Of a stretch of 64,000 nt of DNA, positions 35,137 to 47,091 are shown one piece after another. Within the stretch, counting starts at the first letter, position 1; every line of letters starts with the position of its first letter. The stretch spans positions 108,324 to 172,323 of the forward strand of contig NW_027195522.1 of NCBI RefSeq assembly GCF_038502225.1. Direction: 5' to 3'. A program made the position numbers and the translations under genes. The notes beneath the pieces were generated by a model. That model had not been told where the DNA came from. It did not search any database and saw only the letters and a program-made list of their open reading frames with translations. The stretch comes from Cherax quadricarinatus (Eukaryota > Arthropoda > Malacostraca > Decapoda > Parastacidae).

Positions 35137-35205
35137 AGCTGTCAGCCTGGCTGACTCTGCTGTCAGCCTGGCTGACTCTGCTGTCAGCCTGGCTGACTCT
35201 GCTGT
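35137..35205. repeat. 21-bp tandem repeat
   Basis: About three copies of CAGCCTGGCTGACTCTGCTGT. In one minus-strand frame it encodes a TAESARL repeat. Confidence 0.9.
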
Positions 35206-36384
35206 CAACAGTTAGTCAGTCAGAATAAAAGAAATGAGTCAATAAGAAGATTAAAACTGGTAAATTTAGAATGGATTAAGATTGAAGTTTGTGAGGCAGT
35301 TGTAATAAAGTTCTGGAATACTTAAAGATTTTGTTCATAATGTTCATAAAAGAAAAGGGAAAACTTTAAAGAATGTAATAATTATAATGGAATAAGACTG
35401 TTGACCATAAAGTGTCAGAAATATGATGGATGAAATGATGGAAAAGACAAAATATGCGTACCAAAGAAAAGTGTGAACTCAGAAAGGGAAATTAATATAT
35501 GCATCAAGTGTAAACAATGAAATACCCAAGTGAAAAACACTTATATAAAGAGAAGCAACACTTAGGTGGATTTATAGGTTTGATAAAAATATACTAGAGT
35601 TAAAAATGTATTTAATGTTAGCAAATGTTTTGAGAGCAATAGTGTTGAATTAAGTTATAAAATGCAAGAAAGACGGTAAAGATTTACACAAAAAACTGGA
35701 TGTTAGATAATGTTGTGTGATGTCACCTGTGGTCTTAAAGACGTGTGATGTCACCTGTGGTCTTAAAGATGTGTGATGTCACCTGTGGTCTTAAAGACGT
35801 GTGATGTCACCTGTGGTCTTAAAGACGTGTGATGTCATTGTACTTTGCTCAGAAGACAGTATATACAGAGTAAGCCATCATGTAGACCAGGTGTCACTCT
35901 AAACACAGCTTTATTAACACATTATGTAAAACTCTGTATATACACACACACACATAGATATGTGTGCGCGCATGTATGTATATATCCGACCTTCAAATTC
36001 ATTTACGAAACACCAGAAATAGCTATTATTATAAATTTGTTATAGTTTTCATAGAGGAAATTTAGAGATTTGAATTTGATACTTTTTCATACATAATAAC
36101 ATGTACACATGACATTCGTGAACACACAAGAACAGGTACATATGACATCAATATACAATAACACGTAGATATTACATTCATTTATACAAAATAACATGTT
36201 ACACACGACACACAGTCCTCCACTAGTGTCTCAAACGTGTTCATCTTTATATATTTACATATTTCACATAGAATGTCGCTCACAAACACATTTAAACTGC
36301 TAAATAAGTTAAAAAAAACTTGTTCTCAGTATAAATTCATAGTGTAACATAAAAGGAATTCCAAAATTGTAATTAATTAGCCCC
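35206..36384. other. No gene; contains a 28-bp repeat at 35706-35830
   Basis: AT-rich. 35706-35830 holds about 4.5 copies of a 28-bp unit (GTGTGATGTCACCTGTGGTC plus TTAAAGAC). GTGATGTCAC contains an ATF/CRE-like core, but no promoter context is visible. Confidence 0.6.
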
Positions 36385-36541
36385 CGAGGTGGCCGAGCTG
36401 TGTACGAGCTTCGTCTCGTCCAGGTGGTCTACGGTTCCAGGCTGTCTTGGTGGATGTAATTACTGGACACAGTTTACTGTGTGTCCCCTCCAGTAATTCC
36501 ACCTACCTGGACAGTCTCTACCGTAGACCAGCTAGACAAGA
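36385..36541. repeat. Imperfect inverted repeat with tRNA-like boxes
   Basis: The left arm (36414-36474) and right arm (36490-36541) are imperfect reverse complements: GGTGGTCTACGG against CCGTAGACCAGC, and TAATTACTGGA against TCCAGTAATT. In front lies GGTGGCCGAGCTGTG, near the tRNA A box, followed by GGTTCCAGGC at about B-box distance. A decayed tRNA-derived SINE folded on itself is possible. Confidence 0.5.
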
Positions 36542-37528
36542 CCAAGTTTCCATTCAGCAAGGTCACTGAGGGTGGCAACCGCTGACTCTGGGGAAGTGGG
36601 GAAGGGAGTCCACTCAGTGACACAAGTGGATTCCTGGAGACACTGATCCGGGGAAGGCACCGCCAACCTTAGGTAAGTGGGGAAGGGGAAACATCCGGGA
36701 GCGAACGGATGGATTCCTGGATACATGAGCTTGGGGAAGGTTGTAGTTGAGGCTGACCTTAGGTAAGTGGGGAAGGGGAGACATCCGGGAGCGAACGGAT
36801 GGATTCCTGGATACATAAACCTGGGAAAGGCATGAATACCAGCAGTTGAGGCTGACCTTGGGTAAGTGGTGAAGGGAAGACATCCGGCGGTAGACGGATC
36901 GATTCCTGGATACATGAACCTGGGTAAAGCAAGAATACAGCTGACTTTGGGAAAGTGGGGAAGGGATTCCACCTGAGGTGACACCAAGTGGACTCCTGGA
37001 GACACTGATCTGGGGAAGGCACTGACCTAACTCGCTGACCTTAGGTATGTGGGGAAGGGAAGACATCCGGGAGCGAGCGGATGGATTCCTGGATACATAA
37101 ACTTGGGGAAGGTTGTTGTTGAGGCTAACCTTGGGTAAGTGGGGAAGGGGAGACATCTGGGAGCGAGCAGATGGATTCCTGGATACATGAACCTGGGGAA
37201 AGCATGAATACGTGCAGTTGATGCTGACCTTGGGGAAGTGGGGAAGGGAAGACATCTGGCGGTAGACGGATGGTTTCCTGGATACATGAACCTGGGGTAG
37301 GCATGAATACAGGTTGGTGAGGCTGACCTTGGGAAAGTGAGAAAGGGGAAACATCCGGCGGCGGACGGATGAATTCCTGGATACATAACCCTAGGGAAGG
37401 CTGAGGCTGGAAGGCAGAGAGAGAGAGGCGAGGCTGACCTTAGGGAAGTGAGGAAGGGGAGACATCCGGGGGCCCACGGATGGATTCCTGGACACATGAA
37501 CCTGGGGAAGGCGAGGTGGGGGCGGACC
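36541..37528. repeat. Degenerate 84-113-bp tandem repeat
   Basis: About ten units, each with GGATTCCTGGATACATGA (seen at about 36627, 36711, 36802, 36900, 36990, 37084, 37173, 37271, 37371 and 37484) and GGGAAGGGGAGACATC. The irregular spacing shows an old array with indels. The minus strand is open in several frames. Confidence 0.85.
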
Positions 37529-39768
37529 TTAATATCCCCTTTATTAATACCTATCTTCCACTTGTACACTTCGACCAGGTCTCCCCTCATTCTTCGTCTA
37601 ACAAGTGAATGTAACTTAAGAGTCTTCAATCTTTCTTCATAAGGAAGATTTCTAATGCTATGTATTAATTTAGTCATCCTACGCTGAATGTTTTCTAACG
37701 AATTTATGTCCATTTTGTAATACGGAGACCAGAACTGCGCTGCATAATCTAGGTGAGGCCTTACTAATGATGTATAAAGCTGCAGTATGACCTCTGGACT
37801 TCTGTTGCTTACACTTCTTGATATAAATCCCAGTAATCTATTTGCCTTATTACGTACGCTTAGGCATTGCTGTCTTGGTTTAAGGTTGCTGCTCACCATA
37901 ACCCCCAAGTCCTTTTCGCAATCTGTATGGCTAAGTTCTACATCATTTAACTTAAAAGTACTAGGGTTATGGGTACTCTCAAGCTTCAGAACCTTGCATT
38001 TATCTACATTGAACTGCATCTGCCACTTTTCTGACCAAGAATAGAGTTTGTTTAAATCCTCCTAAAGTTCCATAACAACTACGTTTGAATCAATTATCCT
38101 ACCTATCTTTGTGTCATCGGCGAATTTGCTCAAATCACTAGTAATTCCCTCATCAAGATCATTGATATATATTATAAACAACAACGGGCCCAAGACTGAT
38201 CCCTGTGAAACGCCACTTGTTACAGATCCCCACTCGGATTTAACCCCATTTATGGACACACTCTGCTTCCTGTCAGTGAGCCATGACTCGATCCACGAGA
38301 GCACTTTTCCCCCAGTGCCATGAGCTGCCACTTTCTTTAACAGTCTATGGTGCGGAACTCTATTAAAAGCCTTACTAAAATCTAAGTAAATAATATCAAA
38401 TTCTTTATTGTGGTCAACAGCCTCAAAAGCTTTACTGAAGAAAGTTAATAAATTAGTTAGACAAGACCGGCCTCTTGTGAATCCATGCTGAGTATCATTA
38501 ATCAAGCTATGCTTATCGAGATGGCTTCTTATAATCTCAGCTATAATTGACTAGTAATTTGCCTACAATTGAGGTCAGGCTTATTGGGCGGTAATTTGAC
38601 GGTAACGACTTGTCCCCTGTTTTAAAAATAGGAATTACATTAGCCATCTTCCACATATCAGACACTACACCTGTTTGAAGAGATAAATTAAAAATATTAG
38701 TTAATGGTTCACAGAGTTCCATTTTGCATTCCTTAAGAACCCTTGAAAAAACCTCATCAGGACCCGGCGACTTATTTTGCTTCAGTCTGTCTATCTGCTT
38801 CACAACCATCTCACTAGTGACTGTGATGTTACATAATTTATCTTCTTCTAGCCCACTGTAAAAATTAATTACTGGAATATTGTTAGTGTCTTCCTGTGTA
38901 AAAACTGAGAGAAAATAATTATTTAAAATCGAGCACATTTCATTCTCATTGTCAATAAGGTGCCCATAGTTATTTTTAAGGGGACCTATCTTATCTCTAA
39001 CTTTTGTTCTATAGACCTGGAAACAACTTTTTGGGTTAGTTTTAGAATCCCTAGCAACTTTAATTTCATAGTCCCTTTTAGCTTTTCTTATCCCCTTTTT
39101 AATGTCCCTCTTAATGTCAATATACTGATTCATAAGATGACCCTCACCTCTTTTGATACGCCTATAAATTCCTTTCTTATGCCCTAGTAGATATTTGAGC
39201 CTATTATTCATCCATTTTGGGTCATTTCTATTTGATCTAATTTCTTTATACGGGATAAACGCTCTTTGAGCAGCATGTATAGTGTTCAGAAAACCGTCAT
39301 ATTGATAGCTCTCTTCGTTACCCCAGTCAACAGATGATAAGTGTTCTCTAAGCCCATCGTAATCTGCTAAGCGAAAATCTGGGACTGTTACTGAGTTATC
39401 GCTACTATCGTACTTCCATTCAATGCTAAATGTAATTGATTTGTGGTCGCTAGCACCCAGTTCCTCTGAAATTTCTAAATTATTAACAAGGGATTCATTG
39501 TTTGCCATAACTAAGTCAAGCAGGTTATTTCCCCTTGTAGGTTCTGTCACAAACTGCTTCAAAAATCAATCCTGAAATACTTCTAAGAAGTCGTATGATT
39601 CTAAATTCCCAGTCAAGAAATTCCAATCAATATGACTAAAGTTAAAGTCTCCTAGAATTACTACATTATCGTACCTTGTGGCCTTAACAATTTCCTCCCA
39701 TAGTAGTCTCCCTTGGTCCCTATCTAAGTTTGGGGGACGGTATATCACTCCTAAAATTAGTTTTTCAA
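37529..39768 (-). pseudogene. CR1-like ORF2, family B copy 2
   Basis: Read from 39768: the endonuclease C-terminal half (GVIYRPPNLDRDQG, VVILGDFNFSHIDW with the GDFN motif), a stop at 39566, then TRGNNLLDLV and LGASDHKSI with the SDH motif. The linker and RT follow with KSPGPDEV, SNYRPISLTSIVGKLL, a frameshift near 38530, [15 protein letters not shown] (first catalytic Asp), [13 protein letters not shown] and KFADDTK. A stop at 38062 comes next (in VVMEL, probably from CAG to TAG). The rest of the palm/thumb runs up to CR1 copy 1-like GDLVEVYKWKI, where it is cut at 37529 against the degenerate tandem array. It would be an endonuclease/reverse transcriptase. The 5' end is truncated within the endonuclease and the 3' end with the octamer tail is missing. 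Three lesions mark it as dead. Confidence 0.85.
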
Positions 39769-39971
39769 GAGTACGTCAGAGAGGTAGTGTGCAGGTATCC
39801 TTCTTAGTCTTGTAAGTCACCCAACCCACTCTCGGAATTTTAACACTTAACTAGGTAAGTTTGACTGATCACCTGTTGTTAAATCAGTTAAATTAATATT
39901 TGTAACTGCTGCCTCTTGTTGTTGCTGCTGTTACTAGTGCCTCTAACTTTTCATCTGTTAATATGTCAACT

Positions 39972-39995
39972 CTATCCTCCTCCTCCTCCTCCTCC

Positions 39996-40036
<41 letters not shown>

Positions 40037-40360
40037 CTCTTCTTCCTCCTCTTCTTCCTCCTCTTCTTCCTCCTCTTCTTCCTCCTCCTCCTCCTCCTCC
40101 TCTTCCTATTCCTCCTCCTCTTCCTCCTCCTCCTCCTCTTCTCCTCCTCTTCCTCCTCTTCCTCCTCCTCTTCCTCCTCCTCATCCTCTTCCTCCTCCTC
40201 TTCCTCCTCTTCCTCTTCCTCCTCTTCCTCCTCCTCGTCCTCCTCTTCCTCCTCCTCCTCCTCCTCTTCCTCATCCTCTTCCTCCTCCTCTTCCTCATCC
40301 TCTTCCTCATCCTCTTCCTCATCCTCCTCATCTTCCTCCTCCTCTTCCTCCTCCTCCTGC

Positions 40361-40392
<32 letters not shown>

Positions 40393-40399
40393 TTCCTCC

Positions 40400-40440
<41 letters not shown>

Positions 40441-40483
40441 CTCCTCTTCCTCCTCTTCCTCCTCTTCCTCCTCCTCCTCCTCC

Positions 40484-40563
<80 letters not shown>

Positions 40564-40640
40564 CTCCTCCTCCTCTTCCTCCTCTTCCTCCTCCTCCTGC
40601 TCCTCCTCCTGCTCCTCCTGCTCCTCCTCCTCCTGCTGTT
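39972..40640. repeat. (TCC)n/(TCTTCC)n microsatellite
   Basis: About 670 bp of imperfect CTC/CTT triplets. Open in nearly all frames on both strands (poly-Ser, Leu/Phe-rich, Pro-rich, Gly/Arg-rich), as expected for a triplet array. The polypurine strand could form a triplex. Confidence 0.95.
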
Positions 40641-41040
40641 TCTCTCACCAGTTTAAAGCACCACCAAGAGTTTTTAAGTTACACTTCTAAAAGTTCTCCT
40701 GAAGAAGTCTTGCTTCTTCTCACATACTTCTCAAACACTGTATTACTATAATAAAAACAACTTAAAATACCTGTCTAATATGTTTTAATACTAAACAATG
40801 AGCCCATAACCATAAAATAACTTACACATATTCACAAGAGTTAAAATAATAGTAACCACGAGTGATATTTAAAGACGACGACGACCGTCAGTGTCCGCTG
40901 GGGTGGTGGGGGGTTACCCCCATTACCCCCCTCCCACCACCACCCACTACCTGTAATATTTCACCTGTGTTTATTAATTAAATGTATGTTGTTGTTTACT
41001 GTAACTAAGACATGCAAAAAGGAAGGATAAGAGAGATGAA
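40641..41040. other. No gene; G-rich hairpin at about 40899-40950
   Basis: GGGGTGGTGGGGGG is followed by CCCCCCTCCCACCACC, forming a strong GC hairpin with G-quadruplex potential on both strands. Confidence 0.6.
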
Positions 41041-41400
41041 GGGAGAGGGACTGAATTATAGAGGAAATGGAGTGGAAGGGAGGGAAGGAGGTAGAGAGTA
41101 AGGGAGGGAAGAAGATAGAGAGAGATAATAAGGGAGGGAAGAAGATAGAGAGAGATAATAAGGGAGGGAAGGAGGTAGAGAGTAAGGGAGGGAAGGAGGT
41201 AGAGAGAGAGTAAGGGAGGGAAGGAGGTAGAGAGAGAGTAAGGGAGGGAAGGAGGTAGAGAGTAAGGGAGGGAAGGAGGTAGAGAGTAAGGGAGGGAAGG
41301 AGGTAGAGAGTAAGGGAGGGAAGGAGGTAGAGAGTAAGGGAGGGAAGGAGGTAGAGAGAGATAATAAGGAGGTAGAGAGAGATAATAAGGGAGGAAGACA
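41041..41400. repeat. Purine-rich about 24-bp tandem repeat
   Basis: Copies of GTAAGGGAGGGAAGGAGGTA with AGAG-length variation. Minus-strand Leu/Ser/Pro frames are by-products. Confidence 0.9.
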
Positions 41401-41462
41401 TAGATACACTTAATCTTAATATTTATGGAAAACTTTGCTTAATTCTAGTGTCGGACATATTG

Positions 41463-43733
41463 TCGGGTAGACATACACACTGGCGTCTACCTTGTCGGGT
41501 AGACATACACACTGGCGTCTACCTTGTCGGGTAGACATACACACTGGCGTCTACCTTGTCGGGTAGACATACACACTGGCGTCTACCTTGTCGGGTAGAC
41601 ATACACACTGGCGTCTACCTTGTCGGGTAGACATACACACTGGCGTCTACCTTGTCGGGTAGACATACACACTGGCGTCTACCTTGTCGGGTAGACATAC
41701 ACACTGGCGTCTACCTTGTCGGGTAGACATACACACTGGCGTCTACCTTGTCGGGTAGACATACACACTGGCGTCTACCTTGTCGGGTAGACATACACAC
41801 TGGCGTCTACCTTGTCGGGTAGACATACACACTGGCGTCTACCTTGTCGGGTAGACATACACACTGGCGTCTACCTTGTCGGGTAGACATACACACTGGC
41901 GTCTACCTTGTCGGGTAGACATACACACTGGCGTCTACCTTGTCGGGTAGACATACACACTGGCGTCTACCTTGTCGGGTAGACATACACACTGGCGTCT
42001 ACCTTGTCGGGTAGACATACACACTGGCGTCTACCTTGTCGGGTAGACATACACACTGGCGTCTACCTTGTCGGGTAGACATACACACTGGCGTCTACCT
42101 TGTCGGGTAGACATACACACTGGCGTCTACCTTGTCGGGTAGACATACACACTGGCGTCTACCTTGTCGGGTAGACATACACACTGGCGTCTACCTTGTC
42201 GGGTAGACATACACACTGGCGTCTACCTTGTCGGGTAGACATACACACTGGCGTCTACCTTGTCGGGTAGACATACACACTGGCGTCTACCTTGTCGGGT
42301 AGACATACACACTGGCGTCTACCTTGTCGGGTAGACATACACACTGGCGTCTACCTTGTCGGGTAGACATACACACTGGCGTCTACCTTGTCGGGTAGAC
42401 ATACACACTGGCGTCTACCTTGTCGGGTAGACATACACACTGGCGTCTACCTTGTCGGGTAGACATACACACTGGCGTCTACCTTGTCGGGTAGACATAC
42501 ACACTGGCGTCTACCTTGTCGGGTAGACATACACACTGGCGTCTACCTTGTCGGGTAGACATACACACTGGCGTCTACCTTGTCGGGTAGACATACACAC
42601 TGGCGTCTACCTTGTCGGGTAGACATACACACTGGCGTCTACCTTGTCGGGTAGACATACACACTGGCGTCTACCTTGTCGGGTAGACATACACACTGGC
42701 GTCTACCTTGTCGGGTAGACATACACACTGGCGTCTACCTTGTCGGGTAGACATACACACTGGCGTCTACCTTGTCGGGTAGACATACACACTGGCGTCT
42801 ACCTTGTCGGGTAGACATACACACTGGCGTCTACCTTGTCGGGTAGACATACACACTGGCGTCTACCTTGTCGGGTAGACATACACACTGGCGTCTACCT
42901 TGTCGGGTAGACATACACACTGGCGTCTACCTTGTCGGGTAGACATACACACTGGCGTCTACCTTGTCGGGTAGACATACACACTGGCGTCTACCTTGTC
43001 GGGTAGACATACACACTGGCGTCTACCTTGTCGGGTAGACATACACACTGGCGTCTACCTTGTCGGGTAGACATACACACTGGCGTCTACCTTGTCGGGT
43101 AGACATACACACTGGCGTCTACCTTGTCGGGTAGACATACACACTGGCGTCTACCTTGTCGGGTAGACATACACACTGGCGTCTACCTTGTCGGGTAGAC
43201 ATACACACTGGCGTCTACCTTGTCGGGTAGACATACACACTGGCGTCTACCTTGTCGGGTAGACATACACACTGGAGTCTACCTTGTCGGGTAGACATAC
43301 ACACTGGCGTCTACCTTGTCGGGTAGACATACACACTGGCGTCTACCTTGTCGGGTAGACATACACACTGGCGTCTACCTTGTCGGGTAGACATACATAC
43401 TGGAGTCTACCTTGTCGGGTAGACATACACACTGGCGTCTACCTTGTCAGGTAGACATACACACTGGCGTCTACCTTGTCGGGTAGACATACATACTGGA
43501 GTCTACCTTGTCGGGTAGACATACACACTGGCGTCTACCTTGTCGGGTAGACATACACACTGGCGTCTACCTTGTCGGGTAGACATACACACTGGCGTCT
43601 ACCTTGTCGGGTAGACATACACACTGGCGTCTACCTTGTCGGGTAGACATACACACTGGCGTCTACCTTGTCGGGTAGACATACACACTGGCGTCTACCT
43701 TGTCGGGTAGACATACACACTGGCGTCTACCTG
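41463..43733. repeat. 32-bp satellite, 71 near-identical copies
   Basis: The unit is TCGGGTAGACATACACACTG plus GCGTCTACCTTG. The period is exactly 32 bp from 41463 to the last unit at 43703. Only a handful of substitutions are seen (for example GGAGTC for GGCGTC and ACATACATACTG), clustered at 43270-43500. Each unit has an internal dyad, GGTAGAC and GTCTACC, separated by 12 bases. It is unrelated in sequence to the 32-bp minisatellite at 735-6406. Confidence 0.98.
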
Positions 43734-43833
43734 AAGCTTTAACACTATGATATATATTTTTTCCTCTGTGACTCATCCTAATTGTTTATTTATTTTTAGT
43801 TGTTGATATCTCATGCAAATTGATCTCAGGTCT

Positions 43834-43835
<2 letters not shown>

Positions 43836-43927
<92 letters not shown>

Positions 43928-44003
43928 ATGTGTATGCATGTGTGTGTATGTGTATGAGTGTGTGTGTGTGTATGTGTGTGTGTATGTGTGAGTGTGTGTG
44001 TGG

Positions 44004-44053
<50 letters not shown>

Positions 44054-44081
44054 TGTGTGTGTGTATGTGTGTGTGTGTGTA
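43836..44081. repeat. (GT)n microsatellite next to CR1-like element 1
   Basis: Long GT run with GTAT and GCAT variants, ending directly at the 3' terminal GTACTCAC of the element at 44082. Confidence 0.95.
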
Positions 44082-44169
44082 CTCACCTAGTTCACCTAGT
44101 TGTACTCACCTAGTTGAGGTTGCAGGGGTCGAGTCCAAGCTCCTGGCCCCGCCTCTTCACTGGTCGCTA

Positions 44170-47080
44170 CTAGGTCACTCTCCCTGAACCATGAGCTTTA
44201 TCGTACCTCTGCTTAAAGCTATGTATGGATCCTGCCTCCACTACATCGCTTCCCAAACTATTCCACTTCCTGACTACTCTGTGGCTGAAGAAATACTTCC
44301 TAACATCCCTTTGATTCATCTGTGTCTTCAGCTTCCAACTGTGTCCCCGTGTTGCTGTGTCCAGTCTCTGGAACATCCTGTCTTTGTCCACCTTGTCAAT
44401 TCCTCTCAGTATTTTGTAAGTCGTTATCATGTCCCCCCTATCTCTCCTGTCCTCCAGTGTCGTCAGGTTGATTTCCCTTAACCTCTCCTCATAGGACATA
44501 CCTCTTAACTCTGGGACTAGTCTTGTTGCAAACCTTTGCACTTTCTCTAGTTTCTTTACATGCTTGGCTAGGTGTGGGTTCCAAACTGGTGCCGCATACT
44601 CCAATATGGGCCTAACGTACACGGTGTACAGGGTCCTGAACGATTCCTTATTAAGATGTCGGAATGCTGTTCTGAGGTTTGCCAGGCGCCCATATGCTGC
44701 GGCAGTTATTTGGTTGATGTGCGCTTCAGGAGATGTGCCTGGTGTTATACTCACCCCAAGATCTTTTTCCTTGAGTGATGTTTGTAGTCTCTGGCCCCCT
44801 AGACTGTACTCCGTCTGCGGTCTTCTTTGCCCTTCCCCAATCCTCATGACTTTGCACTTGGTGGGATTGAACTCCAGGAGCCAGTTGCTGGACCAGGTCT
44901 GCAGCCTGTCCAGATCCCTTTGTATTTCTGCCTGGTCTTCGATCGAATGAACTCTTCTCATCAACTTCACGTCATCTGCAAACAGGGACACCTCGGAGTT
45001 TATTCCTTCCGTCATGTCGTTCACAAATACCAGAAACAGCACTGGTCCTAGGACTGACCCCTGTGGGACCCCGCTGGTCACAGGTGCCCACTCTGACACC
45101 TCGCCACGTACCATTACTCGCTGCTGTCTTCCTGACAAGTATTCCCTGATCCATTGCAGTGCCTTCCCTGTTATCCCTGCTTGGTCCTCCAGTTTTTGCA
45201 CTAATCTCTTGTGTGGTACTGTGTCAAACGCCTTCTTGCAGTCCAAGAAAATGCAATCCACCCACCCCTCTCTCTCTTGTCTTACTGCTGTCACCATGTC
45301 ATAGAACTCCAGTAGGTTTGTGACACAGGATTTCCCGTCTCTGAAACCATGTTGGCTGCTGGTGATGAGATCATTCCTTTCTAGATGTTCCACCATTCTT
45401 CTCCTGACAATCTTTTCCATGATTTTGCATGCTATACATGTCAGTGACACTGGTCTGTAGTTTAGTGCTTCATGTCTGTCTCCTTTTTTAAAGATTGGGA
45501 CCACATTTGCTGTCTTCCATGCCTCAGGCAATCTCCCTGTTTCGATAGATGTATTGAATATTGTTGTTAGGGGTACACATAGCGCCTCTGCTCCCTCTCT
45601 CAGGACCCATGGAGAGATGTTATCTGGCCCCATTGCCTTTGAGGTATCTAGCTCACTCAGAAGCCTCTTCACTTCTTCCTCGGTTGTGTGTACTGTGTCC
45701 AGCACATGGTGGTGTACCCCACCTCTCCGTCTTTCTGGAGCCCCTTCTGTCTCCTCTGTGAACACTTCTTTGAATCTCTTGTTGAGTTCCTCACATACTT
45801 CACGGTCATTTCTTGTTGTCTCTCCTCCTTCCTTCCTTAGCCTGATTACCTGGTCCTTGACGGTTGTTTTCTTCCTGATGTGGCTGTATAACAGCTTCGG
45901 GTCAGATTTGGCTTTTGCTGCTATGTCGTTTTCATATTGACGTTGGGCCTCCCTTCTTATCTGTGCATATTCGTTTCTGGCTCTACGACTGCTCTCCTTA
46001 TTCTCCTGGGTCCTTTGCCTTCTATATTTCTTCCATTCCCTAGCACACTTGGTTTTTGCCTCCTTGCATCTTTGGGTGAACCATGGGCTCATCCTGGCTT
46101 TTCCATTATTCCTGTTACCCTTGGGTACAAACCTCTCCTCAGCCTCCTTGCACATTGTTGCTACATATTCCATCATCTCATTAACTGGCTTCCCTGCCAG
46201 TTCTCTGTCCCACTGAACCTCATTCAGGAAGTTCCTCATTCCTGTGTAGTCCCCTTTCCTGTAGTTTGGTTTCATTTGTCCTGGCCTTCCTGCTTCCCCC
46301 TCCACTTGTAGCTCTACTGTGTATTCGAAGCTCAAAACCACATGATCGCTGGCCCCAAGGGGTCTTTCATATGTGATGTCCTCAATATCTGCACTACTCA
46401 AGGTGAATACTAAGTCCAGTCTTGCTGGTTCATCCTCTCCTCTCTCTCTTGTAGTGTCCCTTACGTGTTGGTACATGAAGTTTTCCAGTACCACCTCCAT
46501 CATCTTAGCCCTCCATGTATCTTGGCCCCCATGTGGCTCCAAGTTCTCCCATTCGATCTCCTTGTGGTTAAAGTCGCCCATGATCAGGAGCTTTGCCCTG
46601 CATGCATGAGCTCTTCTCGCCACTGCAGCCAGTGTGTCAACCATCGCTCTATTGCTCTCGTCATACTCTTGCCTTGGCCTCCTGCTGTTCTGTGGTGGGT
46701 TATACATCACTGCAATTATCACCTTGGGACCACCAGAGTGAAGCGTTCCCGCTATGTAATCACTTTCTTCTCCGCTGTCTCCTCTCTCCAGCTCATCAAA
46801 ATTCCATCGGTGTTTGATCAGCAATGCCACTCCTCCCCCCCCCTTTGTTCCTTCTGTCTTTTCTCAGGATCTGGTATCCCGCTGGAAAGATGGCATCTGT
46901 TATCATACCTGTAAGCTTGGTTTCTGTGATCGCTATGATGTCTGGTGATGCCTCTTTGACTCTTTCGTGCCACTCCTCCCACTTGTTTGTTATTCCATCA
47001 GCGTTTGTGTACCATACCTTCAGTTTCCTTTCCAACACTGTGGTTTGGGGGGCCTGTGGGGGTGGGAGACCTGGTAGCAT
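44170..47080 (-). pseudogene. CR1-like ORF2 (endonuclease/reverse transcriptase), one frameshift
   Basis: ATG at 47080, nine or so bases after the ORF1 stop. Endonuclease motifs are AITETKL, MYNPPQNSRRP, LLIMGDFNHKEIEW and LGASDHVVLSF. RT motifs are SKAMGPDNISP, LNYRPVSLTCI, FLDCKKAFDTVPHKRL (first Asp), TSGVPQGSVLGPVLF and SLFADDVKL. After it come the CR1-typical EKDLGVSITP and LYTVYVRPILEYAAPVWNPH, then a C-terminus at 44170. The frame breaks once near 46840, where the sense strand has nine G. Eight G would keep KDRRNKGGGGVALLIKH in frame, so one extra G in a homopolymer is the only lesion. It may be a sequencing error, in which case the element could be coding-competent. It is about 80% alike to element 2 by eye. 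Confidence 0.85.
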
Positions 47081-47091
47081 ACTGTGGGATT

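Noticed and set aside
34377..35208. His/Thr/Tyr-rich 248- and 264-codon minus-strand frames
   Set aside because: Direct translation of the 54/58-bp repeat, open in several frames at once.
35706..35830. Cluster of CRE/ATF sites (GTGATGTCAC) as an enhancer
   Set aside because: Every site is the same position of a 28-bp tandem unit and no gene is nearby.
39916..40751. Poly-Ser, poly-Leu and Gly/Arg-rich frames
   Set aside because: Triplet microsatellite translated in all frames on both strands.
41463..43733. CRISPR-like appearance of a regular 32-bp direct repeat
   Set aside because: Units are head-to-tail with no unique spacers, no cas genes are present, and the context is eukaryotic.
43832..44187. 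Val/Cys and Thr/His repeat frames in GT runs (also 49299-49659 and 53193-53907)
   Set aside because: Pure dinucleotide repeats give alternating dipeptides in every frame.
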